Shown here: one piece after another, positions 33,027 to 42,678 of the stretch
Layout: each line of letters begins with the position of its first letter
Position numbering within the stretch: position 1 is the first letter of the stretch
Origin: Solirubrobacteraceae bacterium
Lineage (GTDB): Bacteria > Actinomycetota > Thermoleophilia > Solirubrobacterales > Solirubrobacteraceae
NCBI GenBank assembly: GCA_030447785.1
Contig: JAUJOF010000003.1
Span: 35,814 to 81,403 of the forward strand
Direction of reading: 5' to 3'
DNA: 45,590 nt
Made by a program: the position numbers and the translations under genes
The notes under the pieces: generated by a model
What the model was told of the DNA's origin: nothing
The model's input: the letters and a program-made list of their open reading frames with translations, nothing else
Databases searched by the model: none

Positions 33027-34124
33027 TCAGAGGTGGCGCTGGATCGCGGCGAGCCCCCCGACGTCGTGCACGTCGCCGTCCAGCTGGGGCACCAGCACGG
33101 AGTCGTCGACCTCGAGCCGGGTGCGCAGGCGCTCGACCGCGCGGGCATCGCGCGCGGCGAGGCGGCGAAAGGCGGCCAGGTTCTCGCCCACCGCGCCGGC
33201 CAGCGCGGCGCCGAGGGGCTCCTCCAGCGCGGCGGCGACGTCCTCGGTGCTCGCCTCCGGGTGCTCGTCGCCGTGCACCCGGTTGATCACCAGGCCGCCG
33301 AAGGGCATGCCCGCCTCGCGCAGCCTGCCGTGGAAGAAGATCGCCTCTTCGACGGGCTCGCGCTCGGGCGAGGCGACGACGAGGAACGTGGTGGCCGGGT
33401 CGGCGAGCAGGCGCTTGATGCCCGCCGCTCGCTCGCGGAAGCCCTCGAGGAGACCACCCAGCGCACGGAAGAACACGCTGAGGTCGGCCAGTAGGTCGAC
33501 GCCGGTCACGCGGCGCAGCACGCCGAACATGATCGAGCCGCCGCGACCGACCACACGCGTGGCAAGCCCCGTGGGCGCGAGGAGCACCTTCAGCGCCCGG
33601 CCCTCGAAGAAGCCGGTCAGGCGGTCGGGGGCGTCGAGGAAGTCGAGGGTGTTGCGGCTGGGCGGCGTGTCGAGCACCAGCACGTCGAAGTCGCCCTCGC
33701 GGTCGAGCTCGTACAGCTTGGCGATGGCGGTGAACTCCTGCGAGCCCGCCACCGCGCTTGACAGCTCCTGGTAGATCCGGTTGGCCAGCACGTCGTCGCG
33801 CGTGCGCGCGTCGGGGGCCAGGCGGGCGATGAGGTCGTCGAAGGTGCGCTTGGGGTCGAGCATCATGGCCCACAGCTCGCCGCTCACCGCGAGGCCGTGG
33901 CCGCTCAGCCGCGCCGGGTCCACGCGCCGGGGCTCGTTGCCCAGCTCCTCGAGCCCGAGCGCCTGCGCGAGGCGCTTGGCCGGATCGATCGTCACCACCG
34001 CCACGCGCCGCCCGCGCGCGGCGAGCCCGAGGGCGATCGCCGCAGACGTCGTGGTCTTGCCCACGCCGCCCGAGCCCGCGACGACCACGACGCGCTTGTC
34101 GGCGAGGCGATCCAACAGACTCAT
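33027..34124 (-). CDS. Get3/ArsA-family ATPase (first of a pair)
   Basis: 365 residues. The deviant P-loop is VVVAGSGGVGKTTTSAAIAL, switch I follows VAVVTIDPAKRLAQALGLEE, and switch II lies in DVLVLDTPPSRNTLDFL. FLVVASPEREPVEEAIFF is the strand-6 region typical of anion-transporting ATPases. The start overlaps the stop of the sister gene by 4 nt (ATGA), so the two are translationally coupled. Actinobacteria commonly carry two such genes side by side (for example Rv3679 and Rv3680), thought to form a heteromeric ATPase linked to envelope or redox stress. No arsenic genes are nearby. The secreted-protein gene follows at 16 nt. Confidence 0.9.
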   Translation of the reverse strand: MSLLDRLADKRVVVVAGSGGVGKTTTSAAIALGLAARGRRVAVVTIDPAKRLAQALGLEELGNEPRRVDPARLSGHGLAVSGELWAMMLDPKRTFDDLIARLAPDARTRDDVLANRIYQELSSAVAGSQEFTAIAKLYELDREGDFDVLVLDTPPSRNTLDFLDAPDRLTGFFEGRALKVLLAPTGLATRVVGRGGSIMFGVLRRVTGVDLLADLSVFFRALGGLLEGFRERAAGIKRLLADPATTFLVVASPEREPVEEAIFFHGRLREAGMPFGGLVINRVHGDEHPEASTEDVAAALEEPLGAALAGAVGENLAAFRRLAARDARAVERLRTRLEVDDSVLVPQLDGDVHDVGGLAAIQRHL

Positions 34125-35095
34125 GATCGCTGGCCGCCTTTGCCGCGCACCTCGCGGAGAACGTGACCATCGCTTTCGATGACGGCCGCGAGGGCGTCGA
34201 GGTCGGCGCTCCCGCTCTGCGGATCGACAGCGAGGGGCAGGCAGAGCGGCGAGAGCCCGAGGTCCCCGGCCAGCCGCTCCATCAGCGCACGCTGGGCCCG
34301 CGCCACGCCGAGGTCCGCCAGGGCGCGCCGCACCGCCCACCCGCTCGCCCCCTCGATGTCCTCCGTGAGCGCCGCGCGCAACCGCGCCTCTGCGTCCTCG
34401 TCGAACCGGTCCGAGGAGACCGCGTTGACCACCACCCCGTCCAGCTCCATCCCCAGCCGCGCCCGCAACTGCTCCGCGAGCGCCACCGTCTCCGCCACCG
34501 CGAGCTCCTCCGCCCGCGCCACGGCCACTACGGCCGTCCGCGCGGGATCCGCCAGCCACTGGGCGATCAGCCGTCCCTGGCGGGCCACCGGCCCCGTGCG
34601 GGCCGCCCGCGCGAACGTCGCCGGCGCGGCCAGCGCCGCGACCCCGTGGCCGGTGGCGGGCGCGTCGAGCACCACCAGGTCGTAGGCGCGCGCGCCCGGG
34701 GTGCGTCGCTCGTCCTGGGCGAGCTCCCACACCTTGCCCATGGACAGCAGCTCGCGCAGCCCTGGCGTCGCGGCGGCCAGCAGGCCGAAGGAGCGGCTCT
34801 GGCCCAGCAGGTCGGCCAGGTGCCGTGAGGGCAGCTGATCGCGCAGGTACTCCTCCATCGCGTCCTCGGGGTCGATCGAGATGTGGAAGAGGCCAGGGCG
34901 CAGCTGCGTCTCGGCGAAGGGCTCGCCCGCGGGCGCGGCCAAGGCGCCGCTCACGTCGGCGCGGCGAGCGACCTCGGCCACGATTGTGCGCCGACCCGTC
35001 CGCGCGGCGACCACGCCGAGGGTCGCCGCGACCGTCGTCTTGCCCGTCCCGCCCTTGCCCGTCACCACCACGAGGCGGTGGTCGAGCAGGCTCAC
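34121..35095 (-). CDS. Get3/ArsA-family ATPase (second of a pair)
   Basis: 324 residues from GTG 35095. The P-loop is VVVTGKGGTGKTTVAATLGV, and the switch II region YDLVVLDAPATGHGVAALAA is the classical ArsA/Get3 motif. The middle includes LLAAATPGLRELLSMGKVWE, as in the upstream member of actinobacterial pairs. The C-terminal part (VAVARAEELAVAETVALAEQ, then VVVNAVSSDRFDEDAEA) is the adenine-binding region. It is the first gene of a minus-strand operon whose start faces parA across ~150 nt. A client of this ATPase pair has not been identified here. Confidence 0.9.
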   Translation of the reverse strand: MSLLDHRLVVVTGKGGTGKTTVAATLGVVAARTGRRTIVAEVARRADVSGALAAPAGEPFAETQLRPGLFHISIDPEDAMEEYLRDQLPSRHLADLLGQSRSFGLLAAATPGLRELLSMGKVWELAQDERRTPGARAYDLVVLDAPATGHGVAALAAPATFARAARTGPVARQGRLIAQWLADPARTAVVAVARAEELAVAETVALAEQLRARLGMELDGVVVNAVSSDRFDEDAEARLRAALTEDIEGASGWAVRRALADLGVARAQRALMERLAGDLGLSPLCLPLAVDPQSGSADLDALAAVIESDGHVLREVRGKGGQRS

Positions 35096-35157
35096 AGGCG
35101 CCCGCGCTTGCGTTTCCCCCAAGGACCGGCTTCCCCACGGCACAACATCCGCAGTGA

Positions 35158-35168
35158 ATGCTAAGCAT
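35158..35168. promoter_or_regulatory. ATGCT-a-AGCAT palindrome in the divergent ATPase/parA intergenic region
   Basis: A perfect odd palindrome, A/T-rich for this DNA, midway between the two divergent operons. It may be an operator shared by both or part of the parA promoter. Confidence 0.35.
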
Positions 35169-35243
35169 CGCTCTGGAGGAATCGCGCTGCCGTGCGCGAA
35201 CCAGATGCCCGTGAAGCTCCACGATACAGCGGAGGAGGCCGCG

Positions 35244-36017
35244 GTGACCGCGCAGGCCCAGCAGGCACGGGTGATCGTCTTCGCCAACCAGAAGGGCGGC
35301 GTGGCCAAGACCACGACCACCCTGAACCTGGCGTGCGCGTTCGCCGAGTCGGGCCACCGCGTCCTGGCCGTCGACCTCGACCCTCAGGGCAACCTGACCA
35401 TGTCCCAGGGCGTAGACCCCGACGTCGTGGAGACCTCGATGTACGACGTCCTCGTGCACCGCCGACCGATCCGCGAGGTCATCGTCTCGCGCGAGATCGA
35501 TGTCGCGTGCGCCTCGATCGACCTGGCCGGCGCGGAGATCGCGATGTCGACCATGATCGGCCGCGAGCGGGCGCTGGAGAAGGCCCTGGACGCGGTGCGC
35601 GAGGACTACGACTTCGTCTGCATCGACACGCCGCCCAGCCTCGGGCTGCTGACCATCAACGCGCTGACCGCCGCGGACAAGGTGATCGTCCCCGTGCAGT
35701 GCGAGTATCTGTCGATGCGTGGGCTCATCCAGCTGCAGAACACGCTGAGCATGATCCGCGAGAACCTGAATCCGGACATCGAGATCGAGGGAATCCTTCC
35801 CACGCTGGTGGACTCGCGCACGCTGCACGCCAAGGAGGCGATCCAGCTGCTCGAGGAGAACTTCGGGGATCGCGTGTTCGCCTCGCGCATCCGCAAGACG
35901 GTGCGCTTCGCCGAGGCGCCGGTCAAAGGCATGTCGGTCCTGAAGTACGATCCGAAGGGCGTCGCGGCCCAGAGCTATCGCGATCTCGCGAGGGAGGTCC
36001 TCCATGGCAGGCGGTAA
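35244..36017 (+). CDS. parA: ParA-family (Soj/MipZ-like) positioning ATPase
   Basis: 257 residues from GTG 35244, chosen because GGAGGAGG lies five nt upstream; an ATG at 35205 would add 13 residues. Motifs: deviant Walker [21 protein letters not shown] with signature Lys17, Walker A' [11 protein letters not shown], Walker [16 protein letters not shown], and [20 protein letters not shown]. Family members form ATP-dependent dimers on the nucleoid and position cargo such as ParB-parS, MipZ targets or division proteins. No parB follows; instead the 3' end overlaps ftsZ by 14 nt. This implies a role in positioning the division machinery rather than chromosome segregation (inference). Confidence 0.93.
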   Translation: MTAQAQQARVIVFANQKGGVAKTTTTLNLACAFAESGHRVLAVDLDPQGNLTMSQGVDPDVVETSMYDVLVHRRPIREVIVSREIDVACASIDLAGAEIAMSTMIGRERALEKALDAVREDYDFVCIDTPPSLGLLTINALTAADKVIVPVQCEYLSMRGLIQLQNTLSMIRENLNPDIEIEGILPTLVDSRTLHAKEAIQLLEENFGDRVFASRIRKTVRFAEAPVKGMSVLKYDPKGVAAQSYRDLAREVLHGRR

Positions 36018-37638
36018 GCGAGCGAGCATGCGCGAGGGCCCCCTGGCCGCGCTGTTTCGCAGCGCCCAGGAGCTGGACGAGGAGGGCGCCCGGGAGGACC
36101 TGCCCCCGGCGCGAGGCGACCAGGCCGAGCCCGCTCCCCGGGAGCAGCCGCCCGCCGAGGAGCCCGCGGCAGGAGCGCGGGGCGCCCCGCAGGCGCCGGC
36201 CCCCCAGCCGCCCTCACCGCGCGAGCGCCTGCGCCACGCCTTCTCGCCCGACATCCCCGAGAACCTCGCGGACCGCCGCGAGCCCCCCGCACCGCGTCAG
36301 GCGCGACCCCCTGCCCCGGCGGCCCGCGATCCGTTCGCGCGCGTCGAGGACCCGGGTGGCGCCCCGTCGTCCCAGCCGATGGGCGCCCCGGTCATCCGCG
36401 TCATCGGGGTGGGCGGCGGCGGCGTCAACGCGGTCAACCGCATGGTGGAGGCCGCGGTGGCCGGCGTGGAGTTCATGGCGGTCAACACCGATTTGCAGTC
36501 CCTGCAGCAGTCCACGGCCGACGTCACGGTGCACATCGGCGCGGACCTCACTCGCGGCCTGGGCTCGGGATCGAATCCCGACCTCGGCCGGGCCGCCGCG
36601 ATGGAGGATCACGACCGCATCAAGGCGCTGGTCAAGGGCGCGGACATGGTCTTCGTCACCGCCGGCGCCGGCGGGGGCACGGGCACGGGCGCCGCGCCCG
36701 TGGTGGCCCGCATCGCCCGGGAGGTCGGTGCGCTCACCGTGGGCGTCGTCACCAAGCCCTTCGGCTTCGAGGGCACGCGCCGGCGCGAGGCCGCCGACCG
36801 CGGCGTCGAGGCGCTGGGCGGCGAGGTCGACACCCTCATCGTGGTGCCCAACAACCGCCTGCTGACCATCCTCGACAAGGGCACCTCGATGGTCGACGCC
36901 TTCCGCGTGGCCGACGACGTGCTGCGCCAGGGCGTGCAGGGCATCTCCGACCTGGTGACGCTGCCCGGGCTGATCAACCTCGACTTCGCCGACGTGCGCA
37001 CGATCATGGCTCAGGCCGGCAACGCCCTGCTGGGCATCGGCATGGGCCAGGGCGAGAAGCGCGCGGTCGACGCCGCTCAGAAGGCCGTGGCCTCGCCTCT
37101 GCTGGAGACCTCGATGGAGGGCGCGCGCAAGATCCTGCTGTCGATCACCGCGGGGGAGGACCTCTCGCTGTGGGAGGTCAACGAGGCGGCCAAGGCGGTC
37201 TCCGCGGCCGCGCACGCCGAGGCCAACATCATCTTCGGCGCCATGGTCGACGAGCAGCTCGGCGACCAGGTCTGGGTCACCGTCGTGGCCACCGGCTTCG
37301 ACGGCTCGCCGACCCGCCGCCCGCCCGAGCGCGAGCCCGACCAGCAGCGCAGGCGCGGCCCGATGGCCCCCCGGGAAGCCCCGCGCCGCGAAGAGCGCCC
37401 GCGCTACCAGGAGCCCCGCGGCGACGAGCTGCGCGTCGAGCGCCGTACCCCGATGCGTCCGCGCGACCCGGGGCGTGAGGGCGCGCCGATGGCGGGCGAA
37501 CGCTCCCGGCGCGAGCAGCGTCCCGCGCGGGAGCGCCCCGAGGAGCGCCCGCCGCGCGAGGACGCCGCGCCGCCGCGCCGCCCGCGCGACCTCGGCCTGG
37601 GGGATCTCGACGTGCCGGAGTTCATCCCCCGCCGCTAG
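36004..37638 (+). CDS. ftsZ: FtsZ with a long N-terminal extension
   Basis: 544 residues; typical FtsZ is 350-450. Residues 1-127 are an extension: a basic/hydrophobic start ([20 protein letters not shown]), then a Pro/Ala/Glu-rich disordered stretch with an island at ~73-88 ([16 protein letters not shown]). The GTPase starts at ~128 with [18 protein letters not shown]. The tubulin signature [12 protein letters not shown] is at 221-232 and the T7 loop NLDFADVRT at 325-333. After ~440 an Arg/Glu/Pro-rich linker leads to the C-terminal peptide [10 protein letters not shown], the expected docking site for membrane tethers. The start overlaps parA by 14 nt, so both are one operon. All catalytic motifs are intact. 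Confidence 0.96.
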   Translation: MAGGKRASMREGPLAALFRSAQELDEEGAREDLPPARGDQAEPAPREQPPAEEPAAGARGAPQAPAPQPPSPRERLRHAFSPDIPENLADRREPPAPRQARPPAPAARDPFARVEDPGGAPSSQPMGAPVIRVIGVGGGGVNAVNRMVEAAVAGVEFMAVNTDLQSLQQSTADVTVHIGADLTRGLGSGSNPDLGRAAAMEDHDRIKALVKGADMVFVTAGAGGGTGTGAAPVVARIAREVGALTVGVVTKPFGFEGTRRREAADRGVEALGGEVDTLIVVPNNRLLTILDKGTSMVDAFRVADDVLRQGVQGISDLVTLPGLINLDFADVRTIMAQAGNALLGIGMGQGEKRAVDAAQKAVASPLLETSMEGARKILLSITAGEDLSLWEVNEAAKAVSAAAHAEANIIFGAMVDEQLGDQVWVTVVATGFDGSPTRRPPEREPDQQRRRGPMAPREAPRREERPRYQEPRGDELRVERRTPMRPRDPGREGAPMAGERSRREQRPARERPEERPPREDAAPPRRPRDLGLGDLDVPEFIPRR

Positions 37639-37649
37639 ACCACTAGCGT
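37633..37649 (+). promoter_or_regulatory. CGCTAG-acca-CTAGCG dyad at the ftsZ stop overlapping a -10 (TAGCGT)
   Basis: A 6-bp dyad at 37633-37648 includes the ftsZ TAG stop. Its right half overlaps TAGCGT (37644-37649), which ends 7 nt before the ATG of the next gene. It may act as a hairpin for ftsZ and a leaderless promoter for the following gene. Confidence 0.45.
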
Positions 37650-37656
37650 CACCTCC

Positions 37657-39023
37657 ATGCCTGGGGTCGTCGCCGCCGGCCACCCGCTGACCGCGGAGGC
37701 CGGCGCCCGCGTGCTGCGCGAGGGCGGAAACGCGGTCGATGCGGCGCTGGGCGCGATGCTCGTCTCATGGGTGGCCGAGCCGCTGCTGTGCTGCTGGACT
37801 TCTTCGTGGCCGCCCCCGGCCAGGGCGCGCGAGCCGCCCGGCGAGCTGACCCGCGTCGACGTCTCCTTCACCGACGCGACGCAGTCCTCCACGTAGGCGC
37901 CGCCGCCTGGGCGCCTACGGGGCGCCGGCGGGCATCGAGGCCGCCGCGCAGCGCTGGGCACCGTCCCGCTCGAGCAGCTCGCCGGCCCCGCGGCAGCACT
38001 GGCGCGCGCGGGGTGGAGGTCAACGCCACGCAGGCCTACCTGTACGACATCCTCGCGCCGATCTACCGCTCGGCCCCCGAGGCCGGGCCACCTTCATGCC
38101 CGAGGGCCGCATCCTGCGCGCCGGCGACCGCCTCGCCCTGCCCGAGCTGGGCGACACCCTCGAGCGCCTGGGCCGCGACGGGGCGCCACCCTTCTACACC
38201 GGCGACCTGGCCGCCGGCGTCCTCGACACCCTGCGCCCGCGCGGCGCCGTGCTCACCGCGCGGGATCTGGCCGCCTACGCGGCGATCGCGCGCACGCCCG
38301 CGCAGGCCACGTATCGCGAGCACACCGTGCTCACCAACCCGCCGCCCTCGGCGGGCGGGACGCTGCTGGCGCTGGCCATGGCGCGCCTGGACGCCAAGGG
38401 CGAGGGCCCGCCCGGGCTCGGGCAGATCGTCGAGGTCATGGAGCACGCCCAGGCCCAGCGCACGCCCGGTTTCCTCGAGCAGCTCGGATCCACCACCCAC
38501 ATATCGGTGGTCGACGGCGATGGGCGCGCGTGTGCGGTCACGGCCACCAACGGGAGGATGCGGGATCGTGGTGCCCGGCAGCGGGATCCACGTCAACAAC
38601 ATCATGGGCGAGGAGGACCTCAGCCCGCTGGGTTTCCACCGCGCCGCCCGGCGCGCGGATGCCCTCCATGATGGCCCCCACCGCGGTGCTCGAGCCCGGC
38701 GGCGATCTGCGCCTCGTGGTCGGCTCGGCGGGCTCAAACCGCATCCGCTCGGCCATCCTGCAGGTCATCGTCGGCGTCCTGGACCACGGCCTGGACGCGG
38801 GAGAGGCGGTGCGCGCCCCGCGCGTGCACGCCGAGGGCGGCGCGGTCTACGCCGAGCCCGGCGTGCCGCTCGAGCTGCTCGACGGCGGCGCCCGGGAGCT
38901 CGTGCGCTTCCGCGAGCCCAACCTCTTCTTCGGCGGGGCCCAGGCCGTCGAGCGCGACCCGGCCACCGGGGCGCTGCGCGCCGCCGGAGACCCCGCCGCG
39001 GCGGGGCCGTGGCGGCGGCCTGA
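37657..39023 (+). pseudogene. Gamma-glutamyltransferase-like gene with many frameshifts
   Basis: The pieces are in order but in several frames: AAGHPLTAEAGARVLREGGN and AVDAALGAMLVSWVAEPLL (N-terminal motif), LLDFFVAAPGQGARAA, VEVNATQAYLYDILAPIYRS, EGRILRAGDRLALPELGDTL, TVLTNPPPSAGGTLLALAMA, then STTHISVVDGDGRACAVTAT containing the catalytic Thr, GIVVPGSGIHVNNIMGEEDL and RLVVGSAGSNRIRSAILQV. The frame changes about seven times (near 37790, 37900, 38010, 38090, 38560, 38660 and 38995). An intact enzyme would be ~450 residues and self-cleave at the Thr to hydrolyse gamma-glutamyl bonds. So many breaks argue for true decay or a locally poor assembly. Confidence 0.8.
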
Positions 39024-39029
39024 TCGCCC

Positions 39030-39397
39030 GTCCTCACCAGATCGAGCGGCACGCCGTAGGCCCCGAGCGCCGGATCCCCGCTCACGAGCGAGAGCTGCTC
39101 GCAGCACGCCTGCGCGACCAGCCCGATCGAAAGGGTCGCGGTGATGCAGCGGAAGATCGTGCACGGTCAGCGCGTGCTCGATCGACACGGGAAGCTCGCG
39201 CAGGTCGTTGCGCTCGCGGTGGCGCGACACGAACCGCGGCGCCGACTCGGCCAACTCGAGCTTGCCACCGCCCGCCTTGATGGCTATCTCGAGCGCGGTC
39301 ACCGCGCTGAGCCACACCTCGCGACCCCGGCTATCGCGTCGGCGGCTCGCTCGTTCGTCGTCGGCGACGCGGCATGGGTGTCCAGCAGAAGCGACAA
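39030..39397 (-). pseudogene. PIN-domain (VapC-type) toxin, frameshifted
   Basis: A TTG at 39397, six nt after the antitoxin stop, begins LSLLLDTHAA (first PIN Asp). About 12 residues are then missing, and a frame change gives REVWLSAVTALEIAIKAGGG (second acidic residue), ELPVSIEHALTVHDLPLHHR and DPFDR (third and fourth acids). An extra base at about 39121-39124 breaks the frame again before LVAQACCEQLSLVSGDPAL and GAYGVPL. All acidic residues exist but not in one frame. The 3' boundary is uncertain because the reading frame runs toward the end of the convergent gamma-glutamyltransferase remnant. Confidence 0.72.
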
Positions 39398-39402
39398 GGC
39401 GC

Positions 39403-40761
<1,359 letters not shown>

Positions 40762-40819
40762 GGCCGCAGGCTGCCCGCCGCCCCGGGGTTGGTACGCGCC
40801 ACGGCGCTCGCGCGCGGAA

Positions 40820-40825
40820 TACGAT
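40820..40825 (+). promoter_or_regulatory. -10 element TACGAT, leaderless promoter
   Basis: TACGAT ends 8 nt before the GTG at 40834. No Shine-Dalgarno is present. Confidence 0.55.
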
Positions 40826-40833
40826 GCCCGCTG

Positions 40834-41667
40834 GTGGCCTCCTCGCCCCAGTCCCACCTCGACGCCGTGGCCGTCCGCCGCCAGGACGCGGTGGCGATCG
40901 TCGAACTCGTGCGTCCCGACGCGCTCAACGCGATCTCGGTGGCCATGGGGCGCGAGCTCGTGGTGGCCCTCGGGGAGATCGCGCGGGATCCGGGCATCCG
41001 GGCGGTCGTGCTCACCGGCTCGGGACGCGCCTTCTGCTCGGGCGCCGACCTCAAGGGCGGGGGCATGCCGCTGCGCGACTCGGGGCGCCCCGATCTGGGC
41101 TGGGCGCTGCGCGAGGCGTTCAATCCCCTCGTGCTGGGCCTGCGCGAGATGCCCCAGCCCGTGGTGGCGGCGGTCAACGGCGTGGCCGCCGGCCTGGGCT
41201 GCTCGATCGCGCTGGCCTGCGATCACGTCGTCGCCGCACGCTCGGCGTCCTTCCTGCTGGCCTTCGTCAACGTGGCGCTGGTGCCCGACGGCGGGGCGTC
41301 GGTGCTCGTGCCCGCCCGCGCGGGCCTGACGCGCGCGCTGGAGCTCGCGCTCCTGGGCGACCAGGTCAGCGCCGAGCGCGCCCTGGAATGGGGGTTGGTC
41401 AACAGCGTCGAGGACGATGACCGGACGCTCACGGTGGCGTTGGAGGTCGCGGGCCGGCTCGCCTCGGGTCCGCCCGAGGCGCTCGCCGCGATCAAGGGAC
41501 TGCTCAACGGGCAGGTCCTGCCCGACCTGGCCGCCCGGCTCGAGCGCGAGGCCGAGGCCCAGGCCGGGCGGTCGGAGTCCGAGGAGGTCCTCGAGGCGAT
41601 CACCGCCTTCCTGGAGAAGCGCAGGCCCGAGTGGGGCGACCCGCCGGGCGTCCACCAGCACCCATAG
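40834..41667 (+). CDS. Enoyl-CoA hydratase/isomerase
   Basis: 277 residues from GTG 40834. Crotonase-fold landmarks: VAIVELVRPDALNAISVAMG, VVLTGSGRAFCSGADLKGGG (first oxyanion-hole segment), VVAAVNGVAAGLGCSIALAC (second oxyanion hole, GxGxS), and ASFLLAFVNVALVPDGGASV, where Asp replaces the second catalytic Glu position in the PaaG-like way. It acts on acyl-CoA in the cytoplasm, hydrating or isomerising a double bond; phenylacetate or fatty-acid degradation is possible. The EamA transporter gene follows after 54 nt. The GTG matches the leaderless pattern. Confidence 0.92.
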   Translation: MASSPQSHLDAVAVRRQDAVAIVELVRPDALNAISVAMGRELVVALGEIARDPGIRAVVLTGSGRAFCSGADLKGGGMPLRDSGRPDLGWALREAFNPLVLGLREMPQPVVAAVNGVAAGLGCSIALACDHVVAARSASFLLAFVNVALVPDGGASVLVPARAGLTRALELALLGDQVSAERALEWGLVNSVEDDDRTLTVALEVAGRLASGPPEALAAIKGLLNGQVLPDLAARLEREAEAQAGRSESEEVLEAITAFLEKRRPEWGDPPGVHQHP

Positions 41668-41709
41668 GCGGCTCAGGCGATCGGCGTGGAGGTCGCAACG
41701 GGGCGCACG

Positions 41710-41715
41710 TAGGCT
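41710..41715 (+). promoter_or_regulatory. -10 element TAGGCT, leaderless promoter
   Basis: TAGGCT ends 6 nt before the ATG at 41722, with no Shine-Dalgarno. Confidence 0.5.
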
Positions 41716-41721
41716 CGCGGG

Positions 41722-42678
41722 ATGGGCCGCCGCGCGTGGATCATGCTGTGGGCGCTCGCCTCGCTGTGGGGCGCCTCCTACCTGTTCATCAAGGTCTCCC
41801 TGCCCGACCTGGGGCCGGTGGGCGTGGTGGTGGCGCGCACGGCGCTGGGGGCGCTGGTCCTCGTGCCCATCGCGCTGGCCCGGGGTGCTCTGTCGGTGCC
41901 GCGCGGACGGCTCGGGGCGCTGGTCGTGCTGGCCTTCCTGCAGGTCGCGGCGCCCTTCCTGGCGATCTCCTGGGGCGAGGAGCGCATCTCCTCGTCGCTG
42001 ACGGGCATCCTCGTCTCCTCCGCGCCGATCTTCGGCGCGCTGCTGGCGCTGTGGGTCGATCAGGAGGAGCGCCTGCGCGGCTGGGGGCTGACGGGCATCG
42101 CGATCGGCTTCACGGGGATCGCGCTGCTGTTCGGCGTCGATCTGACGGGAACCACCGCGGCGCTCCTGGGCGGCGGCGCCGTGCTGCTGGCCGGGCTGGG
42201 CTACGCGGCCGGGGGGCTGTTTCTCAAGCACCGCCTGCGCGGGATGCCCGCGGTCGGCGTCGCGGCGTGGACCATGGTGCTCTCCGCCGCGATGGCCGCG
42301 CCGCTGCTGGCGCTCGCTTCGCCGGACGTGCCTGGCGCGGGCACCGTGGCGGCCATGGTCGGCCTCGGTGCGGGGGGCACGGGGGTCGCCTTCCTCATCT
42401 ACTACACGCTGATCGCCGAGGTGGGTCCCGGGCGGGCGCTCGTCGTCACCTACCTCGCCCCGGTGTTCGCGGTCGCCTACGGGGTGGTGCTGCTGGGCGA
42501 GCCGCTGACCGCGGGCGGGGTGCTCGGCCTCGTCCTGATCCTCGCCGGCTCCTATCTGGCCGCCGAGCGGCGCCTTCCCGGCCGACGCCGGGCTACTCTG
42601 CCCGCATCCCCCGTCGCGCCCGCAGCCCCCGTTGCGCCCGCATCGCCGCCCTCCTCCTCGCCGGCGCCCTCGCGCTGA
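41722..42678 (+). CDS. EamA-family (DMT superfamily) transporter
   Basis: 318 residues, ten predicted membrane helices in two EamA repeats. The first starts IMLWALASLWGASYLFIKVS, and LTGILVSSAPIFGALLALWV ends the repeat. The second starts ALLGGGAVLLAGLGYAAGGL and ends VAYGVVLLGEPLTAGGVLGL with the conserved Gly-Glu-Pro. The family exports metabolites such as amino acids or drugs; the substrate is unknown. The last ~25 residues (PASPVAPAAPVAPASPPSSS) are a low-complexity tail translated from the region that also encodes the signal peptide of the next gene, a 73-nt overlap. Confidence 0.92.
   Translation: MGRRAWIMLWALASLWGASYLFIKVSLPDLGPVGVVVARTALGALVLVPIALARGALSVPRGRLGALVVLAFLQVAAPFLAISWGEERISSSLTGILVSSAPIFGALLALWVDQEERLRGWGLTGIAIGFTGIALLFGVDLTGTTAALLGGGAVLLAGLGYAAGGLFLKHRLRGMPAVGVAAWTMVLSAAMAAPLLALASPDVPGAGTVAAMVGLGAGGTGVAFLIYYTLIAEVGPGRALVVTYLAPVFAVAYGVVLLGEPLTAGGVLGLVLILAGSYLAAERRLPGRRRATLPASPVAPAAPVAPASPPSSSPAPSR
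42594..42599 (+). promoter_or_regulatory. -10 element TACTCT preceding a non-canonical start
   Basis: TACTCT ends 6 nt before an in-frame ATC (42606), exactly where a leaderless start codon would be expected by comparison with the other genes. Confidence 0.45.
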
